Source: Malurus cyaneus samueli (Eukaryota > Chordata > Aves > Passeriformes > Maluridae). From it: a DNA stretch of 64,000 nt. The translations under genes and the position numbers were made by a program. The notes under the pieces were generated by a model. That model saw only the letters and a list, made by a program, of their open reading frames with translations, had not been told where the DNA came from and made no database searches. Shown here piece by piece: positions 40,901 to 55,900 of this stretch. Within the stretch, counting starts at the first letter, position 1; each line of letters starts with the position of its first letter. The stretch lies in NCBI GenBank assembly GCA_009741485.1, contig CM019238.1, positions 10,928,701 through 10,992,700 on the forward strand, read 5' to 3'.

Positions 40901-43900
40901 TGCCTTGAAGGTGGTGTTAACATCCGTATTTAGGGCACCTCCTTGTGAATTCTCTCTACATCTTACTTTAGTTTTAACTTCTTTTAACTTTTGTTTCCTA
41001 ACTTTTTAAAACTCTGGCTAAAAAATGGTACTGCTGCACTTCTTGTTTAATGATTTCTATTGATCAGAACAATGGAATTAGTTAGAAAGTGAATTAGCTT
41101 TCTCCTTTGGTAGTCTGCTTAATTGTGATATACTGTACTTACAATAAAGTAAAAAAATCAATATGTTTGCATTCATTACTATTGAGTTAATTATAGTGCT
41201 TAGTAGACCAATGTTAATGAATGCAAATAATGCCTTTGGTAAGTGTCCAGACAAGACAGATATACTTACGGAGGTTGTTTTTGGGGATTCAGTTGGACAT
41301 TCAGCTCATTTCTCGTCTGTTCTGGGTGTGAGTGGCAGAGTTATTTCTGAATGATAATTTTACAACCCCTGAAACAGAAGCTACATTCTGAATACTTCAA
41401 AATTTTGTTGCAGGGTTTCTGATATAATGCTTGGGTTTTGCTCTTTATGTATTGTTGCCAACACAGAGAGTAAGCACTGTTGCAGTTTTGCTTTGTCTTA
41501 CAAAGACGGGTTCCTCTTGTTGTGTGAAAATAAATGCTGAACTGCTACAAAGGCATAATTTGTGGTTGCTTTGGGAGTGCTCTTTCCCTCTTGGTGAATG
41601 TCACAGGGCTGGAATTTAGGGGATCAGTGTGTTTTTGCCAGATCTTATTGCTGACTTGCTTTGGAACTTCTGCCAAACCTGGCTCCTGAATGTCACTTTC
41701 TGCAGAAGGGAGAGGGTGCTCAGCCCTCCAGAACTGTTAAACTGTATGTTAGAAAGGTGGTGTATCTAACAATAACAAGCAAAAATCCCCAAGCCCCCAT
41801 AAGCAACCCACATCACAATTTTTATTTTTTTTTTGGTCGTAGTTGTTTAGCTATAAGCCAAAACCTGCATAGGATTAATATAATATGCTTGTCTTTAAGT
41901 TTATTCACATGGAGTCATAGGGAACAAAGGTCATGTTTGAGACTAGGGCTGTAACATTTATATTCTGGTGAATCTGCAGTGTGGAATTTGAAGTTTTTAG
42001 TGCCTTATTGAAATGTGCAAGTTTCTATCCATACATAACAGCAAATGTGAGAGAGAAATAGTGAAAATCTTTTCTGTGGAAGAGCTTCAGGTGGTGAGCT
42101 GCTGAGCTTACAAGTGTGATAGGTACTAGACAACTACTTATTGTATATTGAAAAGCAGGTAGAGGAAATAACCGCTTATGGCCACACCAGGCATGTCAAA
42201 TGTCTACTTTCTCAGGTATTGCAAGTATTTTAAAATTTATTATATCCTCTCCATTGACTGTACAGTTCTAACAAGGCCTTGTGTTCTATAGAGGATGTCC
42301 TATAAAGGACAGAGCTTTGGGAAGTCGTGTGTAATGTTCAGAAAAATGCTTCTGTTCACAGCTGTTCTTGAAATAAATGAATCATGATCAAGGTCTGCCT
42401 TCATTTGTAAAGCTTACGAATTATGCTGTTGGGTAATCAAGTAGTGTTGTGGCAAACATGGTAAAAAGCCCACTCCAAACAGCCAAGAAAGTTGGTTTAG
42501 CAGTCTGTTTCTTTTCATAGTGATTTTAACTGATGTGTTCACTTGCTATTTTCTTCTGAGTTTGGAGAAAGTATTTTAGAAGCTCCTTCATGTAACGTCT
42601 ATCTGTTCTGACATTCTGGGAAGATGCTTCAAGAGCAAAGAGTCAGATTCATGCTTGTTTAATCTGTTGTTCTTCCCACACACGCTTGCAAGTCTCCCCA
42701 CATTATTTTATGTTTCTTCTTAGAAAGACATGTACAAATTTAGAGACTGGATGTCCTTTGAAATTATGTAAGGTTCTTGCTTCCATGTGATTGTATTAAA
42801 ACTAAAACAAACAAAATCCATCTAACCTAAAGCACCCTAGAATAGAGTGAACAACAATATTCTGGGTTGTGAGCCAGCAACTGCTTTGCTGCTGTGTTAC
42901 ATAGTTGTACTTGTTGGATGCCAGGTATAGTCTGGAGGGCCCTTTTCTAAGGTATACTTTGTAAACTTTGTATAAATTACTCTGGATTTGTTTTATTAAA
43001 CAGTGATAATTGTCTTTCAAAGATGGCACAAATCTTGCTGCAGTTTGTCCACATTAGTTTATTCAGCTGAGTGTGCTGGAAGTCACAGCTATTTAGATGT
43101 ACCTTTGTTCCTACAATGTTATGTCTGTGTGCATAAAATCTCACTGTTTCAAACCCATGTACACTGTTGAATGGTGAATTTGTTTTGAATATGTTTTTGT
43201 AGCTGACCTTTTGTACTCATGGGTTTGAACAAGGCACATCAGTGCTGTCAGGGTGATGTGTGAGTTTCAGAAACTGCTCTACATGCTTTTGTACCTGAAG
43301 AGGGTAGAGAGAAATATTTTTTCAAGAAAGGAAATTATGAAAATTAGTTTTCTTGCACAAATTCCAAATTTGTCCCTACATAATGATCATAATCTGAATT
43401 GGGGAAAAGGAGGGGGATTTAAGCACGTTCTTGTCACTTAATTTCTGAAACTAGCTTGGAGGCCAATGTTTTAACCTGCATGTTTAAAATTTGGAAAACT
43501 TTGTATCTGAAATTTGCAGCAATTACATTGACTATGAATCTTTTTTGAGACATGGAGTCTTTATTAATAATGGAGATGCCCTCATCTGTGGATTAACACC
43601 TTATGTTTGCTAATTAAAATTGTGTACATATGCATTATGCCTCTATACAGTCTCATAAGTAGCACATTAGATCACAGAAATTATAGAAACTAGTTATTGT
43701 TCATATTTCTGGAGATGAAATTTATTTCATTGTATAATAATTACAGGTTAGCATAGTTAGGCTCTCAGATGCAACCTAATTTACATCTCAAGATTAAAAT
43801 AGCAGGCTAATAATACTGCAGTAATTCTTTAACAGTTCTACCTAAAATTAGCATGTCCTATCTAGATTTGGACAGTAATTGCTTGGAATCAAATCTTAAA

Positions 43901-46900
43901 TTATGGAGTGTTTGCCTGCAGTAGAAAAATACTGGATATCATGTCCTAAAGGAATTCTAGTTGTGTGCCTCTAAAAGCAGGTTAAAACTGCAGCTTGAAA
44001 CTCCAGGATGTATATTTTCAATTATGATAGTCATGCATGAATAAGGTAATGTAAACTGTAAGAATGAAAATACTTTCTTTAATATTACACTTGAAGTTTC
44101 CATGTTCCACCAATTTGACAAGGAAAAGCTAAGATGCTTGGTTTTGGAAACCAGATGAAACCTCTACAAGCATCCTACAATAATGGAACACAGAAATAAC
44201 ATAAATATGCAAGTGTCTAAATCAGGGAGCTGAGGATGGAAGGAAAAGGAAAAACTTGCTAACCAAAAATTAGTTATGCCTTTTTAGAAACTGTTAACGA
44301 TTCACTTTCTTGAATTAGCTGAAGGGAGCCACTAAGGACTGATTCTGTTCCTCCTGATTTTTTTTCTGTAGCCTCTGTGCTGTTACATTTCATCCCAGAA
44401 GACTGTGGGTTTAGAACAAAAGATCACTGCATGAAAATGAGTTTGGTTTAAGGTTTCTGTGTTCCAATTTTCTTAGATCTCTGGTGGAAGAGGAGGATCC
44501 TCATATGAAAGTATCTCTTGGTAGCAGCGATATGGGCGTCTCTGCCCATCTACAGTCTTCGAAGACAGGAACCACAAGATTTTTCACCAGCAATACTCAC
44601 AGTTCTGTGGTATTACAGGTAATTAAATATTCTCTTGTCTGTATTGAGCTGTACTGAGAATTTTGGTTTCTCTCATTAATGTGCCCACTCAATAGATTTT
44701 CTCAGTCTAGTTCTCAGTAATTCCTTTAAAGCCTCAAAAACCCCCATGTCCTTATGCTGTCAATGCCCACAAGCAAAGATTGCATGGGACTTCTTTTCCT
44801 GTGACATAGATGTTCCACTTTTAGCAAGGGCTAGGGAAAAAAGCCCTGGCCTTTTCCTTGGGTCGTATCCCAGTCCACTCCCAAGTTCTAAGAGATAACA
44901 GCATTTAAACTCTGACCTGACAGTTGTATCAAAAAGCTCATTTAGATAGGCTGAGTGTGTAATTATGTTATTCATGTCCCTAAGATGGCAGAGCCCTGCC
45001 AGGTTCGGTGTGCTGCCCTGTGCTGGGTCTGACCGTGGCACTGCTGTGGGGTACAACATCTCTAGAGACTATATTTACATTGCTAGTAATAGAAAAATAT
45101 CAGTTTGAAGGAAAATGTTTTGTGTTGGAGCTTCTGTTCCACAGTGAATGAAGGACAGTATTGCACCCATGCAGTATCCTCAACCAGGCACATCTTTGGA
45201 GGAAGTCCTGCTCTAGAATGCTGTTGTAGATGCTTTATTTTCTATTATAGTTAGATGTTATAAGTAACTCAGAGGAGATCAGATTTATAATGGGAGCTTA
45301 TTTTGGAGCTTTTGGCATGTCAGTTATGGTAACAAATTTGATAATCATGGAAGTTTACAGCTTTCCTTTCAGGCCAAAGACTTTTGCAGCCTGTTAGGTT
45401 GCAAAGCCTTTAAATTGATGTGGAAAATAATTAAATCTAGAATGCTTAAATGACCAGAAAGGGTAGGTCCAAAAAAGATAGCAGTCCCTACTTTAAACAG
45501 CTGCTATTGTGAAAGCTTACAAAAGAAACTTCTTCCTGAAAAATAACTTAATTATTTGACTAGAACTACTTTCTAAGGCCCAGTTTACTTTGCATTCTTC
45601 AGCCGTATCTGGAAAATAATGATTATTCTGCTTGTTTCCAATGAGTAATAATCATTGAATACATTAGAGATAATGGTTTCAAGAAGACAAATTATCTCTT
45701 TGTCACTTTTTTTTTTGACCTACAGTGCACATGTGCATAAAAATAAATAAATAATTTACATAAGGGAATTAAAAGATTCCTGCTGTCCTCCCCAGTCCAA
45801 GGGATGCTTTGCATTGTGCTTTTCCTGCAGGGCTTTGACCAGCTGCGAGTGGAAGGTTTGCTCTGTGATGTGACGCTTGTTCCTGGAGATGGTGACGAGG
45901 TGTTTCCTGTCCACAGAGCAATGATGGCTTCTGCAAGTGATTACTTCAAGGCCATGTTCACAGGTGGTGTTTTTATTAAAGTCGTGTGCTGCTGTCTCTA
46001 AATTGCTCTCATTCAGACACTCAGACACAATTTCAGTGTTGTGTGTGAATCAGTCCAGGACTGCAACCAGCACTGGACTAAACAGCTCTTCTCTACTGTT
46101 GCATATGGGGTTTTAAAATTAAATTTTAAAATTATATTTAAATTTTCTTCAAGTTTATGAAATTATTGCAACCCCATCAAAACGATCGTGTACATTTACC
46201 TGCATGTCTGTTTCAGGGGGAATGAAGGAACAAGATTTAATGTGCATTAAGCTTCATGGCGTGAACAAAATAGGCCTGAAGAAGATCATTGATTTCATCT
46301 ATACTGCAAAACTTTCCCTTAACATGGACAACCTTCAGGACACTCTGGAAGCTGCCAGTTTTTTGCAGATTTTACCTGTTTTGGACTTCTGTAAAGTATT
46401 TCTTATCTCTGGGGTAAGACGATTTGATTCCTATTTACAATGTTTAAGGCCTTGGTATGTAGTTTTGTTTTTCTTCTATAATGACACTGATTTATGTAAC
46501 AGTAAAAGTTACATCTAAAACTTGCCATTATTTATAATTTGGAGTCACAGACAACAAGTTTGCTTAGTACTTTCCTTGAAAAACTTGGTTTCCTCCTGAG
46601 TATTGTGTACAGCCCGAGTTCGATACAAGTGTTTTACCACATTGAAATTCTTCAGTTACATCTCTAATATGAGCTTTTTCAGGGTCTCCCTGCATGACTG
46701 CCCTCACTCTAGCATGAGTCTGCTTGCTGCATTCATTAGGTGTGCTTCAGTTACATTCACTTATTTGTGTAGTTACAGCAAGCACTTCCATCTCAGACTG
46801 GGGTGCAGTTACATGTTTTCTGATTTAAACTGATTTTCCTTGCCTTCCTTGTCCTGCCAGCAGTGAGGAGCACCTGCTCTGTGGGGCTGTACAAAAAAAG

Positions 46901-49900
46901 TGGTGCAAGAGCTGTGCTGTCAAAGCAATTCCACCTGGAGAGACACTGTGGAGTTACTTTTAATGTTTCCTGGAGGTTTTCTCACGTTGATGTTAATTGC
47001 TTGTATACCTGACTAGAAATCTGACTTTAACAGGGAGACTGGTGTGCTCCACACGGATTGCAACATTATTTGGAATTCAGCTTTCTGATTCTGTAGTAGA
47101 AATAAAGAAGCAGGCATTCCTGTTGCTCTGCAACAATGTGACCTCTATAACTGAAGATATGACCAGGATTTATGCAAACCAGAGGAGTCCAGGCTGGTAA
47201 TAACAGCAGTCTGTTTCATATGAGGTGTTAGAGATATTTAGGCTCGATAATGCCCAGTTTTCCTTTTGATTTGGAAATACTTTCTAACTGACCAGTTGTC
47301 TGATAATGTTGTGGTAATGTTTCATTAAGCTTTATATTTTTCAATCCTTCCCCACCTATTTTATGTTGCTCAGTGTTTTTTATCCTCCAAAATAATGCCT
47401 CTCCAGGTTTGACATTGCTATAAATACCAACTTGGAAAAAGGTCTTGGTGGTGTTTTGAGTCAGGGATTTGAAAAGGGCTCCCTCTGACAGGAGCTGAGC
47501 CCCGGGGACACCGTGTTGACCTTTCCCCTTTCTGGGTAGGCAGCTGCTTGTTTATTTTGCTTTGTTAAGGGAAAACATTTTTCATATTATATCATCTTAT
47601 TGTTTAAAATGCTTGTTCTCTGAAGGTACATTCACTTGTGATGTTGAGTCAGTCACTGGCTTTGTTCAAATTAGAAATGTCTTGTTTGATACTACATTTT
47701 CAAAGAATGAGGAAGATGCTATTAATTCTCTTAATTTTACTGATTCTTTTTTTCTGGACTACTTTCATTTAGCCTGATGTCTAAGGGGAGATAATCTCAT
47801 TTATGGTATAGCTGTAGTGGAAGTACAAAATTGAGGTTGTGCTGTTAGCCTGGTTATTTTCTTAGCACCCTTATATAAAGAGTTTTTGAATGAACTTCTG
47901 AATTTGTTGGAACCGGAGCTGGTGAGCAAATGAACTTCTTTTCAAAGGAGCATTTCTGTAATTTAAATTAATATTCTGAGCAAGAATTGAGTTTATTTCT
48001 ACTGAAGTTAACTGGCTTCAGAGCTGATGTAACCATTCCCAGACAAATGCCTAACTGTCTTTGAATTGTCTGGGGAATCCATTATTAAAGAGATTATAGA
48101 AGTCAGTTTATGTAAGGCATAATGTATTTGTGTACTTCATAAGAGGGTATTGGAAATATTTACAAAGAAGAAACAAAGCTTAAGGTAACAGCTGAATTTG
48201 TGTAACAAAAATAGTGAGACCTTCAAAGAATGGTGTCTGTTGTAGCTGGCTCGAAAGTGTTCCTTTATTTGCTCTGCTTTTACACCCCTCCTGTCAAGTA
48301 GCTCCTTGCTCTGATAAACTTTGCTCTGCAACCAGACTCTCAGAGAGCCACTGGAATGCTTCCCAAGATGTTTTCAGTCTTAACTGTTACTATTGGTTTT
48401 AAGTATTTATAGCTGTACAGTAGGACTAGTCTCATGTTCACATGCATTACAGCTGAGCTGTAATGTAATTAAAATGGATAAAAATGCCATGGAAGTGTGT
48501 TCAGAGTAGTGAGTGCTGGAGAGCACACAATACTGATTTTGCAAAAGTAGCAGCAGTGTACAAAATGGAGAAAGGTGAGAAACTTGTCCAAGTGAATGAC
48601 AGCACTTAGGAAAATCACAGGGTAATGGGGAGGGGGATCTTATACTGTAATTAAAGCATTTCCAAACATTGAAAATTAGTCTTGGATGTACCTGCATAAA
48701 AATTTATTCCTTCTATAATTCTGTGCTTTACACTTTTGTAGCTATTAGGAAATAGTCAAATGTTGAGGGCTTAATACTTGGGAGTCATGCCTTGTCAAAA
48801 GAACTTGGTTTTCTGAGGATGCAGCAAGTTAATCTGTTTTGTGGGAGCGTGGGATTTAACCCTGGGAGCAGTTCTGACAGCCACCAGAAAAATGACTTTT
48901 ATAGTGTAGGGGTACAATGGATTCTGTTTTCTGAGCTGGTCAACTTTCTGTGCTGTATTTTTGGGGCTTACAGGAGCCCACAGGAAAATTGAGGGTTTCA
49001 GGAGTATGTTTGCTCTTTTAAACTTAGACCCTTTGAAAATCTGCATTATGTGCTTCAATGTCTAACAGTCGTTGAAACAAAATGGAGTTAGACACCTGAT
49101 TATTTTGTGGTAATGGGTTTGAGGGCTTAATTTTTTGTGCATGTTCTTTTTTCCTGAGCTGTTCTCCAAGGCTCTCATGCTTGCAGTCATCTTGCTGTGT
49201 CCAGTTTTGTATTATTTTATAGTCAATTAAGTTTTTATGAGAGCTTGGGAAGTGGTTGCTTCAAAATTTCAAAGAATTAAGTGAACTGCTTTTGCAAGAA
49301 AGTATTTTGTTTTTCAGGTTGTCATAACTATGCTGTGCTTAACCTTTCTTTTTTGAGAAGCTTTTTAGTATTTTCTGCAACTTCAGCTTTGTAATGAGCA
49401 ATTGCAATGAGTAATGTGAATGAGCAGCTCTGCTCCGTAGTCAAAGTCCATGTAAAATAGGATTTATTTAAATAAAATTCTCAGCTCCTTGTGGAGGTGC
49501 TTAGCTGTTTGAATGTTTATGGCTTTTAGCTCTTTCCTTGTGAGTATTTTTACTTGTTTGGATATACTGTATTGAATACACTGTTCAGTGAGTTTTATAT
49601 TTTCACCTGATATTTTCATTCCTCCTGTTCACTTCAGTGGGATTTCCAGAGCAGCAGTTTCTTCACTTCATTGATGAGCTCCTGATTGAATGACTTCCAC
49701 ACTGAACCATAGTATAAATCAAACTTTGAAAAAAAACAAAACCCCCCAATCTTTGGGTAACTGAAGTATTTATTTAAATAGCATTATTATACTGAATTCT
49801 GTCCAATTTTGAATATTCAAGTAGAAGTAGCTATTGCATTTCTTTCTGTTGAAGGATAATTTTTTGGCTCAGTATTTAAGAATCTCTAGAATATATATTT

Positions 49901-52900
49901 TTATGACTGTTAAATCTTTGCAACATAATTTAGCCTGGTACATTGATTATTGTCTTAGAGCACAGTAAAATGGGTAATAGTATTTTTGCCAAGAAAAGTG
50001 ACCTTTAAGGCAGTATTTAATATGGCACACTGATTTGAAGTGAGTGGTGGAATTTGTTAGTGAGCCAAACATGGTGCACAATTTCATAAGCATAATGGGT
50101 GGTACTTGCAATCGTGTATTAAAAACCAGCCCTGAGTGCAGTACAGTCCCAGTGGATTAATAAAGACAGTATAAAGGAAATTTTCTGACAATCAGGGGTT
50201 GACTGGAAACTGCTGATGTCATGTTCATCAGTCATTAATGATGTGTAATGTGTCAATAAATTTCTCAAATGTAAGAATTCCAGGAATATGCTCAATGGCA
50301 TAGATTTACTGTGTAACATAATTATGATAATACATAACTCAATGCACTCTGGGCACTTGGTAAGTGGCAGCCAGTCAGCAATAACTCCAAATGCTTCATT
50401 GCATCCTGAACATGTGCCAGTGGTACAGAACCTGGACAGGTTTTGCTTTGATCTTTTAAGTTCAAGCGTGCCTTTACTGTATGCAGTAATATCTGCCTGC
50501 TGGCTTTGATGTGGAGGGAGTGCTGCATCTCTCTAGTTTGGTGCCAGTTAATGGGATTCCAGAGTGATTTTTAAATACAGGAACTGTATAGCAAGAGTTA
50601 AGGTTCCTGCTATACTGCAATTCAGCTGTTTGTGAAGGGGTGATTTTTCCATTGCTTTACTTTATTACACAACTTGAAAGAAATTTTAAAAGAAGGAATG
50701 TTCTCTTTCATTTACTTAGTTTATGGTATGCTATTACTTTCATTATGCAATTAATTTATGTAAATTAGAATTCCTAGAAGGAAATGTACAGAAATTAGTC
50801 ATATAATGGTGTGGCTCAGAAGAGACCTTAAATATCACCCAGTCCCAATCCCCTGCTGTGGACAGGGAACTTCCACTAGTCCAAGAACCTCGAAAACTTC
50901 AGGGATGGAGCAGCCACAGCTTCTCTGGGCAATCTGTTTGATACTGACCCTCAAACAGGGAGAGAGAATGTTTTATAGGCTGTTGCTAGTTGGTGTGATT
51001 ATATTTTGATATAAAAATGTGGTCTGTCTTGTAATACAAAAATTATTTCCATGTATATAAAGCACAAATATTTTCATAATAGAACTCGTGACTCTGCTGC
51101 ACATTCATTTAATAGATAGGACCTGATTACAGAATTAGAAGGCATTTTCGGATGTGTGAATGAGGACTTTGGGTGACTGCAGATCTTAACTCTAGGGCAT
51201 GTTAGATCAGTTTCTAGTGAATTAAGAAAATCTCCTATTCCTGTAGTCATTAGACATTTGAATTGTCTGGTATTAAAGGACAATGATCAGACTGAGTTAT
51301 AGAGTATTAAAATCTTGTAATCTCTGTCATGACCAGGTCATTTGAAGGTTTTTCAATTCTTATCCTGCAGTCAGGTCATAGTCCTCAATCTTCATAATCT
51401 TTTTAAAAATAACCATGAGACTCGTAAGCTTAAATTTTTTCTGGCATTACAAATATAATGAAAATCAAGAGGTTATGGAATTGGGTGGCACTGAGTAGGG
51501 CTGACATGCACAGAGACTAGAACATGTGTAAATGAAGCTTGGAGTGGAATAAGGTTTGGATGCAAAAAATCTGCAATTCTCAGCAGGAAGTGTTTGATTG
51601 ACTTCTTTGCACGTGTTCCACAGATCTTGCTGAAATGAACCAACTGGGTTCACTGAAAACCCACTTGGGATTATGCTCCATAACCTGGCATGTTCCTTCC
51701 CCTCTGTGCCTTGGATCCCACGTGACCTTAGAAATTTAGAGCTGAAGGAAGGTAGATGCAGCAACAGTGTAAAACAGATGGATACCAAGATATGGTTCCT
51801 CAAGTATTGAGTTAAATTAGGGTGTGATCCATGCTGCTGGGTGTTTTTAGGGGAAATCCTCCTAGGTTCAATCTTTAAAAAAAATTATGTATTACTAAAA
51901 TCACTACCTTTGTCTTATTTTTGACATGTATTTAATTTTGAACAGAGTCTGCAAGAGCCCTGCCTTGATGTGTTAAAGATCCATTTTTGTTTATTTTGAA
52001 GGAATGTATTCATGAGATTGAACACTGTAAATATAAGTTGTCTGAAATACGTGGGATTGCAGGGGTTAGCTGTGACATTCTCTTTGGTTTTATTATGCCA
52101 ATACGATTTTAACAATGTCATAAAATGCCTAATGGTGAGACTTTTGTTTTGCTCTCTGTAACCTTGGGCTGATCACCTCTCCTTTATTTCCCACATGTCT
52201 TTCTTACAAAGATGTTTTCAGAGCTTTTCAGAGATGAAGTGCTATATAATTGCTATGCATCATCATTGTATAATGTATTTGATATAATATATGCCATCTG
52301 CTTGTTACTTGTCTCATTTCTTTCTTCAAAATAAGAAATAAATTGGGTCTCCCCTTGCAGTCATGAATATATGTACTGCTTTGAATATTTATTTGCTCAT
52401 GTGTAAATCACCTTGAGCATTGCAAAACGCTGAAATATTGCTGATTCGACAGTATTCATTAAATTTTACATTCTCACTTAGACACCAAATTAAGAAAGTG
52501 TTTTGATTCCTTTTTCTGTTTACTTAATAGGTTTCGTTGGAAAACTGTGTCGAGGTTGGGCGAATTGCCAACACGTACAACCTCACGGAAGTGGATAAAT
52601 ATGTTAATAATTTCATCCTGAAGAACTTCCCCGCATTATTAAGTACTGGTGAATTTGTGAAACTCCCCTTTGAACGTCTTGCCTTTGTGCTTTCAAGTAA
52701 TAGCCTTAAGCACTGCACTGAGCTCGAACTCTTCAAGGCGGCGTGTCGCTGGCTGCGCTACGAGGAGCCTCGCATGGAGTACGCCGCCAAGCTCATGAAG
52801 AACATCAGATTTCCCCTGATGACGCCCCAGGATCTCATTAACTACGTTCAGACAGTGGACTTCATGAGGACTGACAACACCTGCGTCAACTTGCTGCTGG

Positions 52901-55900
52901 AAGCCAGCAATTACCAGATGATGCCGTACATGCAGCCCGTGATGCAGTCGGAGCGGACGGCCATCCGCTCGGACAGCACGCACCTGGTGACCCTGGGGGG
53001 AGTGCTCAGGCAGCAGCTGGTGGTCAGCAAGGAGCTGCGCATGTACGACGAGAAAGCCCACGAGTGGAAATCCTTGGCCCCCATGGATGCGCCCAGGTAC
53101 CAGCACGGCATCGCCGTCATCGGCAACTTCCTCTACGTGGTGGGGGGCCAGAGCAATTACGACACCAAGGGAAAGACGGCGGTCGACACGGTCTTCAGGT
53201 TTGATCCTCGCTACAACAAGTGGATGCAAGTGGCATCTCTAAACGAGAAGCGGACCTTCTTCCACCTAAGTGCCCTCAAAGGACATTTGTATGCAGTGGG
53301 AGGCCGGAATGCGGCGGGTGAGCTAGGTGAGTCCTGCTGGGGCCGGCCCCTTGCCTTGCTTTGGCTCTGCAAGTCCCTGGTGCACAGGCAGTGGGTGCAG
53401 AGAAACAAGCTGAAGGCGTTGGAGTGCTGCTTCTTTCTGGAAATACTATTTGAAGTTAATTTTAGAAGGGATCCCACAAAAAAAAATCCAAATATATTTA
53501 TCTTGTATATTGATGCATAATATCCAATGTCTTGGCTTTTACCATCAAACATGAAGTAAGCATGTACATCTGCCTGTGTAAGTTTGGGCGAATATAAATA
53601 CAGTTTAAAAAACAAAAAATGAAATCATGTCTTCTGCTGAGAAATGAAATCCACTCCTAAGGGATACACGGCTCTAGCTGAAACTTGCTGTTGAATGAAA
53701 GCTACATCTTAAAATACATAAATTTTCTGGGATAGTTATTTGAAATGGTAAGGAGTTTTTTGGTAGTGGGTTGTTCTGTGTGTCTAGAACTACATGTTTT
53801 ACCTTTGTAAAGCTTCAGCGATTTTTATTTTGTTGTAGTTTTTATTTTTTTTTTTGTTTTGTTTTGTTTTAGTGCACTAATGACAGTAATTTGTTTCACT
53901 CAGAGATTTTAGTGAGATTCAGATACTCTGATGTTCTGGGCTTTTTCATTATTAAAAATGTTTTATTTTGCCTATGATCTTATGAGTACCCAGTTAACTT
54001 ATTTGTATGAATGACTGAATGACTATCCTGCTACTCACATACCTGCTTTTTTTTCATTATCATGTTGCAAATTTTCATGGGAAGCATGCAGTGCACTCCT
54101 TCCATCATGAAAAAATAGGCTAGCTTTTCTAGAAGTTTAAAATCCTTTCCAAAATCTTGATGAAATGGGACATTTAAAAATGCCTTGTTTCCAAAAAAGG
54201 TGGGAAACTGTTTGGCAATAACTTGTTTTCTCTAATAGCCATTTTCTGATGCAGATCCTGAGGCTTTCAGAATTTACTACTTTTCACTTTATTTACCTGA
54301 AAATACATCCTAAACAATCTCAGTATCCTCTACAAGACCAAATGTACAAACTAACGTGTATTGATCTTTATCTTGAGTATCGGAAAACCTGATAAACAGC
54401 TTCAGTGAGCTATTTTGTAATGGTATGAATTAACAGCAGATAATCAGATTGCTGACCTTGTGCACTGTGCCATCTGAGCAGAGTAGGGTTATAAAAATGT
54501 CAGTGAGAAAGTTGCAAGTCTGACAAAATCAATATGAAATAATATTGTCACTAAGCCAGTGCAACCTGTGTGTGAAGGAGGCTCTGAGTGCAGTGTTCCC
54601 TTAAATTAGACCAAGCAATATCATTCTGCTGACCTCAACTCTTCTGCTTTCTTTAATTAAAATACAAAATTTATCACCTATCCAAAATGCTTCTGTAAAG
54701 ATATCATTAAAATGCTGTAGTGATTTCCACACAGACCTGAGAAATGCCACTGGATCAGTCTGTGGGAAGAGCACTCTAAATGCTAAATATTGTAGCTGTC
54801 TGATGCTTTGATTTGGGGCTTCAGGTTCTTTTCCTGTTAATTGTGAGGCAAGTCACTTTTCATTTTCATGTTTCTTTCATAAACCTTGACAACTGGAAGA
54901 TGAAATCTGGCTTAAACTTCCCATTCTCTTCAGAAGAGAAAAATTCTCGGACTTTTCATAGAAGAAAAGGTCAAATAGGTGTTGGACAGGTATTAAAGAA
55001 GTTGCCCTTGGGTTCAAACTAATTTCAATCTGTTGGTAGAGAGGAAACATTCCCAAAACCAGAATTCAGCTTTCTGGAAGATCAGCTCTTATGGAAAAGG
55101 GCCAAAGGATTAAAGTTACTAAAACGATTTTTTTTCTTGACATTCACTGGAATAAAAAGTTTGGCATTTTTATATATCCGCTTTTCCTTTATGCCTGTAG
55201 GAGATCTTAGGTTGTGACTAAACCACAGATTCGTTTATCATGCTGCAATAAAGACAGGAAGAGGAAACTTTTAGTCCAAGGCAGGACAGTTACCTCTTCT
55301 TTTGACTCTCTGCCCATCAAGTTGGAAGGCATTTGTTTTCCAGATGCTCTCTATGATGGTGAACCCTCCTTGTTTATGTAAAAATTTCTCCTGTGAGTCT
55401 ATATTATATCTATATATAAAGAAATAGCTAATATATTTTAAATGTTATTAAGATATGCTTCATTACCCATTTGGGCTGTTTACTGTCTGAGTAGTGTGGT
55501 GACTATCAGACTGAAGTATGAACTTGAGGCCTTCTTGTGCAGAGCTTTATTTTGGAGTGGCTTCTTGCTGTCCTAGGAAAAAATTAGTGAGGGCTCTTTA
55601 ACCAAGCCAGCTTTGAGTTGTTCAGGAACAAGCTGTATTATAGAGATAATATAACAAAATTAAGATCCTGGGTTTTAGGACATCACAGAGTTGCTAAGTG
55701 CTGCTGTAATAAACCTCAAGACACTTTAGAAGCTACTGACAGAGAAGTGCTGAATATCTGTATACTCCTCAAATAGCATCACAGATGGCTCTATAAAACG
55801 AGTGCAGGCTGAACACCCCTTGGGACTGCCAAAGCTTTGTGTCTTTTTGAGATTGCTTAATTCTATTAAAATGAGGCCTGTCTGTCCTGGATTATGGTGA

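Larger units (their letters stand above)
31922..44476 (+). other. KLHL13: KLHL13 intron 1 (12.6 kb)
   Basis: GTAAGTG donor to TTCTTAG acceptor, phase 2. It contains a CpG-retaining stretch (33.0-33.6 kb), two locally GC-richer patches (about 34.4-35.0 and 38.65-39.05 kb), one of which includes a short exon-like segment, and a poly-A tract. No coding exon that fits the reading frame was seen. Confidence 0.85.

Noticed and set aside
45804..46001. ATG at 45804 as an alternative start giving BTB without the leader
   Set aside because: It lies in the polypyrimidine tract of intron 2, and its frame stops at 45999-46001 unless spliced at 45963; no promoter signal is nearby.
52693..53229. 178-codon open frame on the minus strand over exon 5
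   Set aside because: It is the shadow of the GC-rich KLHL13 exon 5: CpG-rich sense codons remove stops from the antisense frame. The translation has no recognisable domain.
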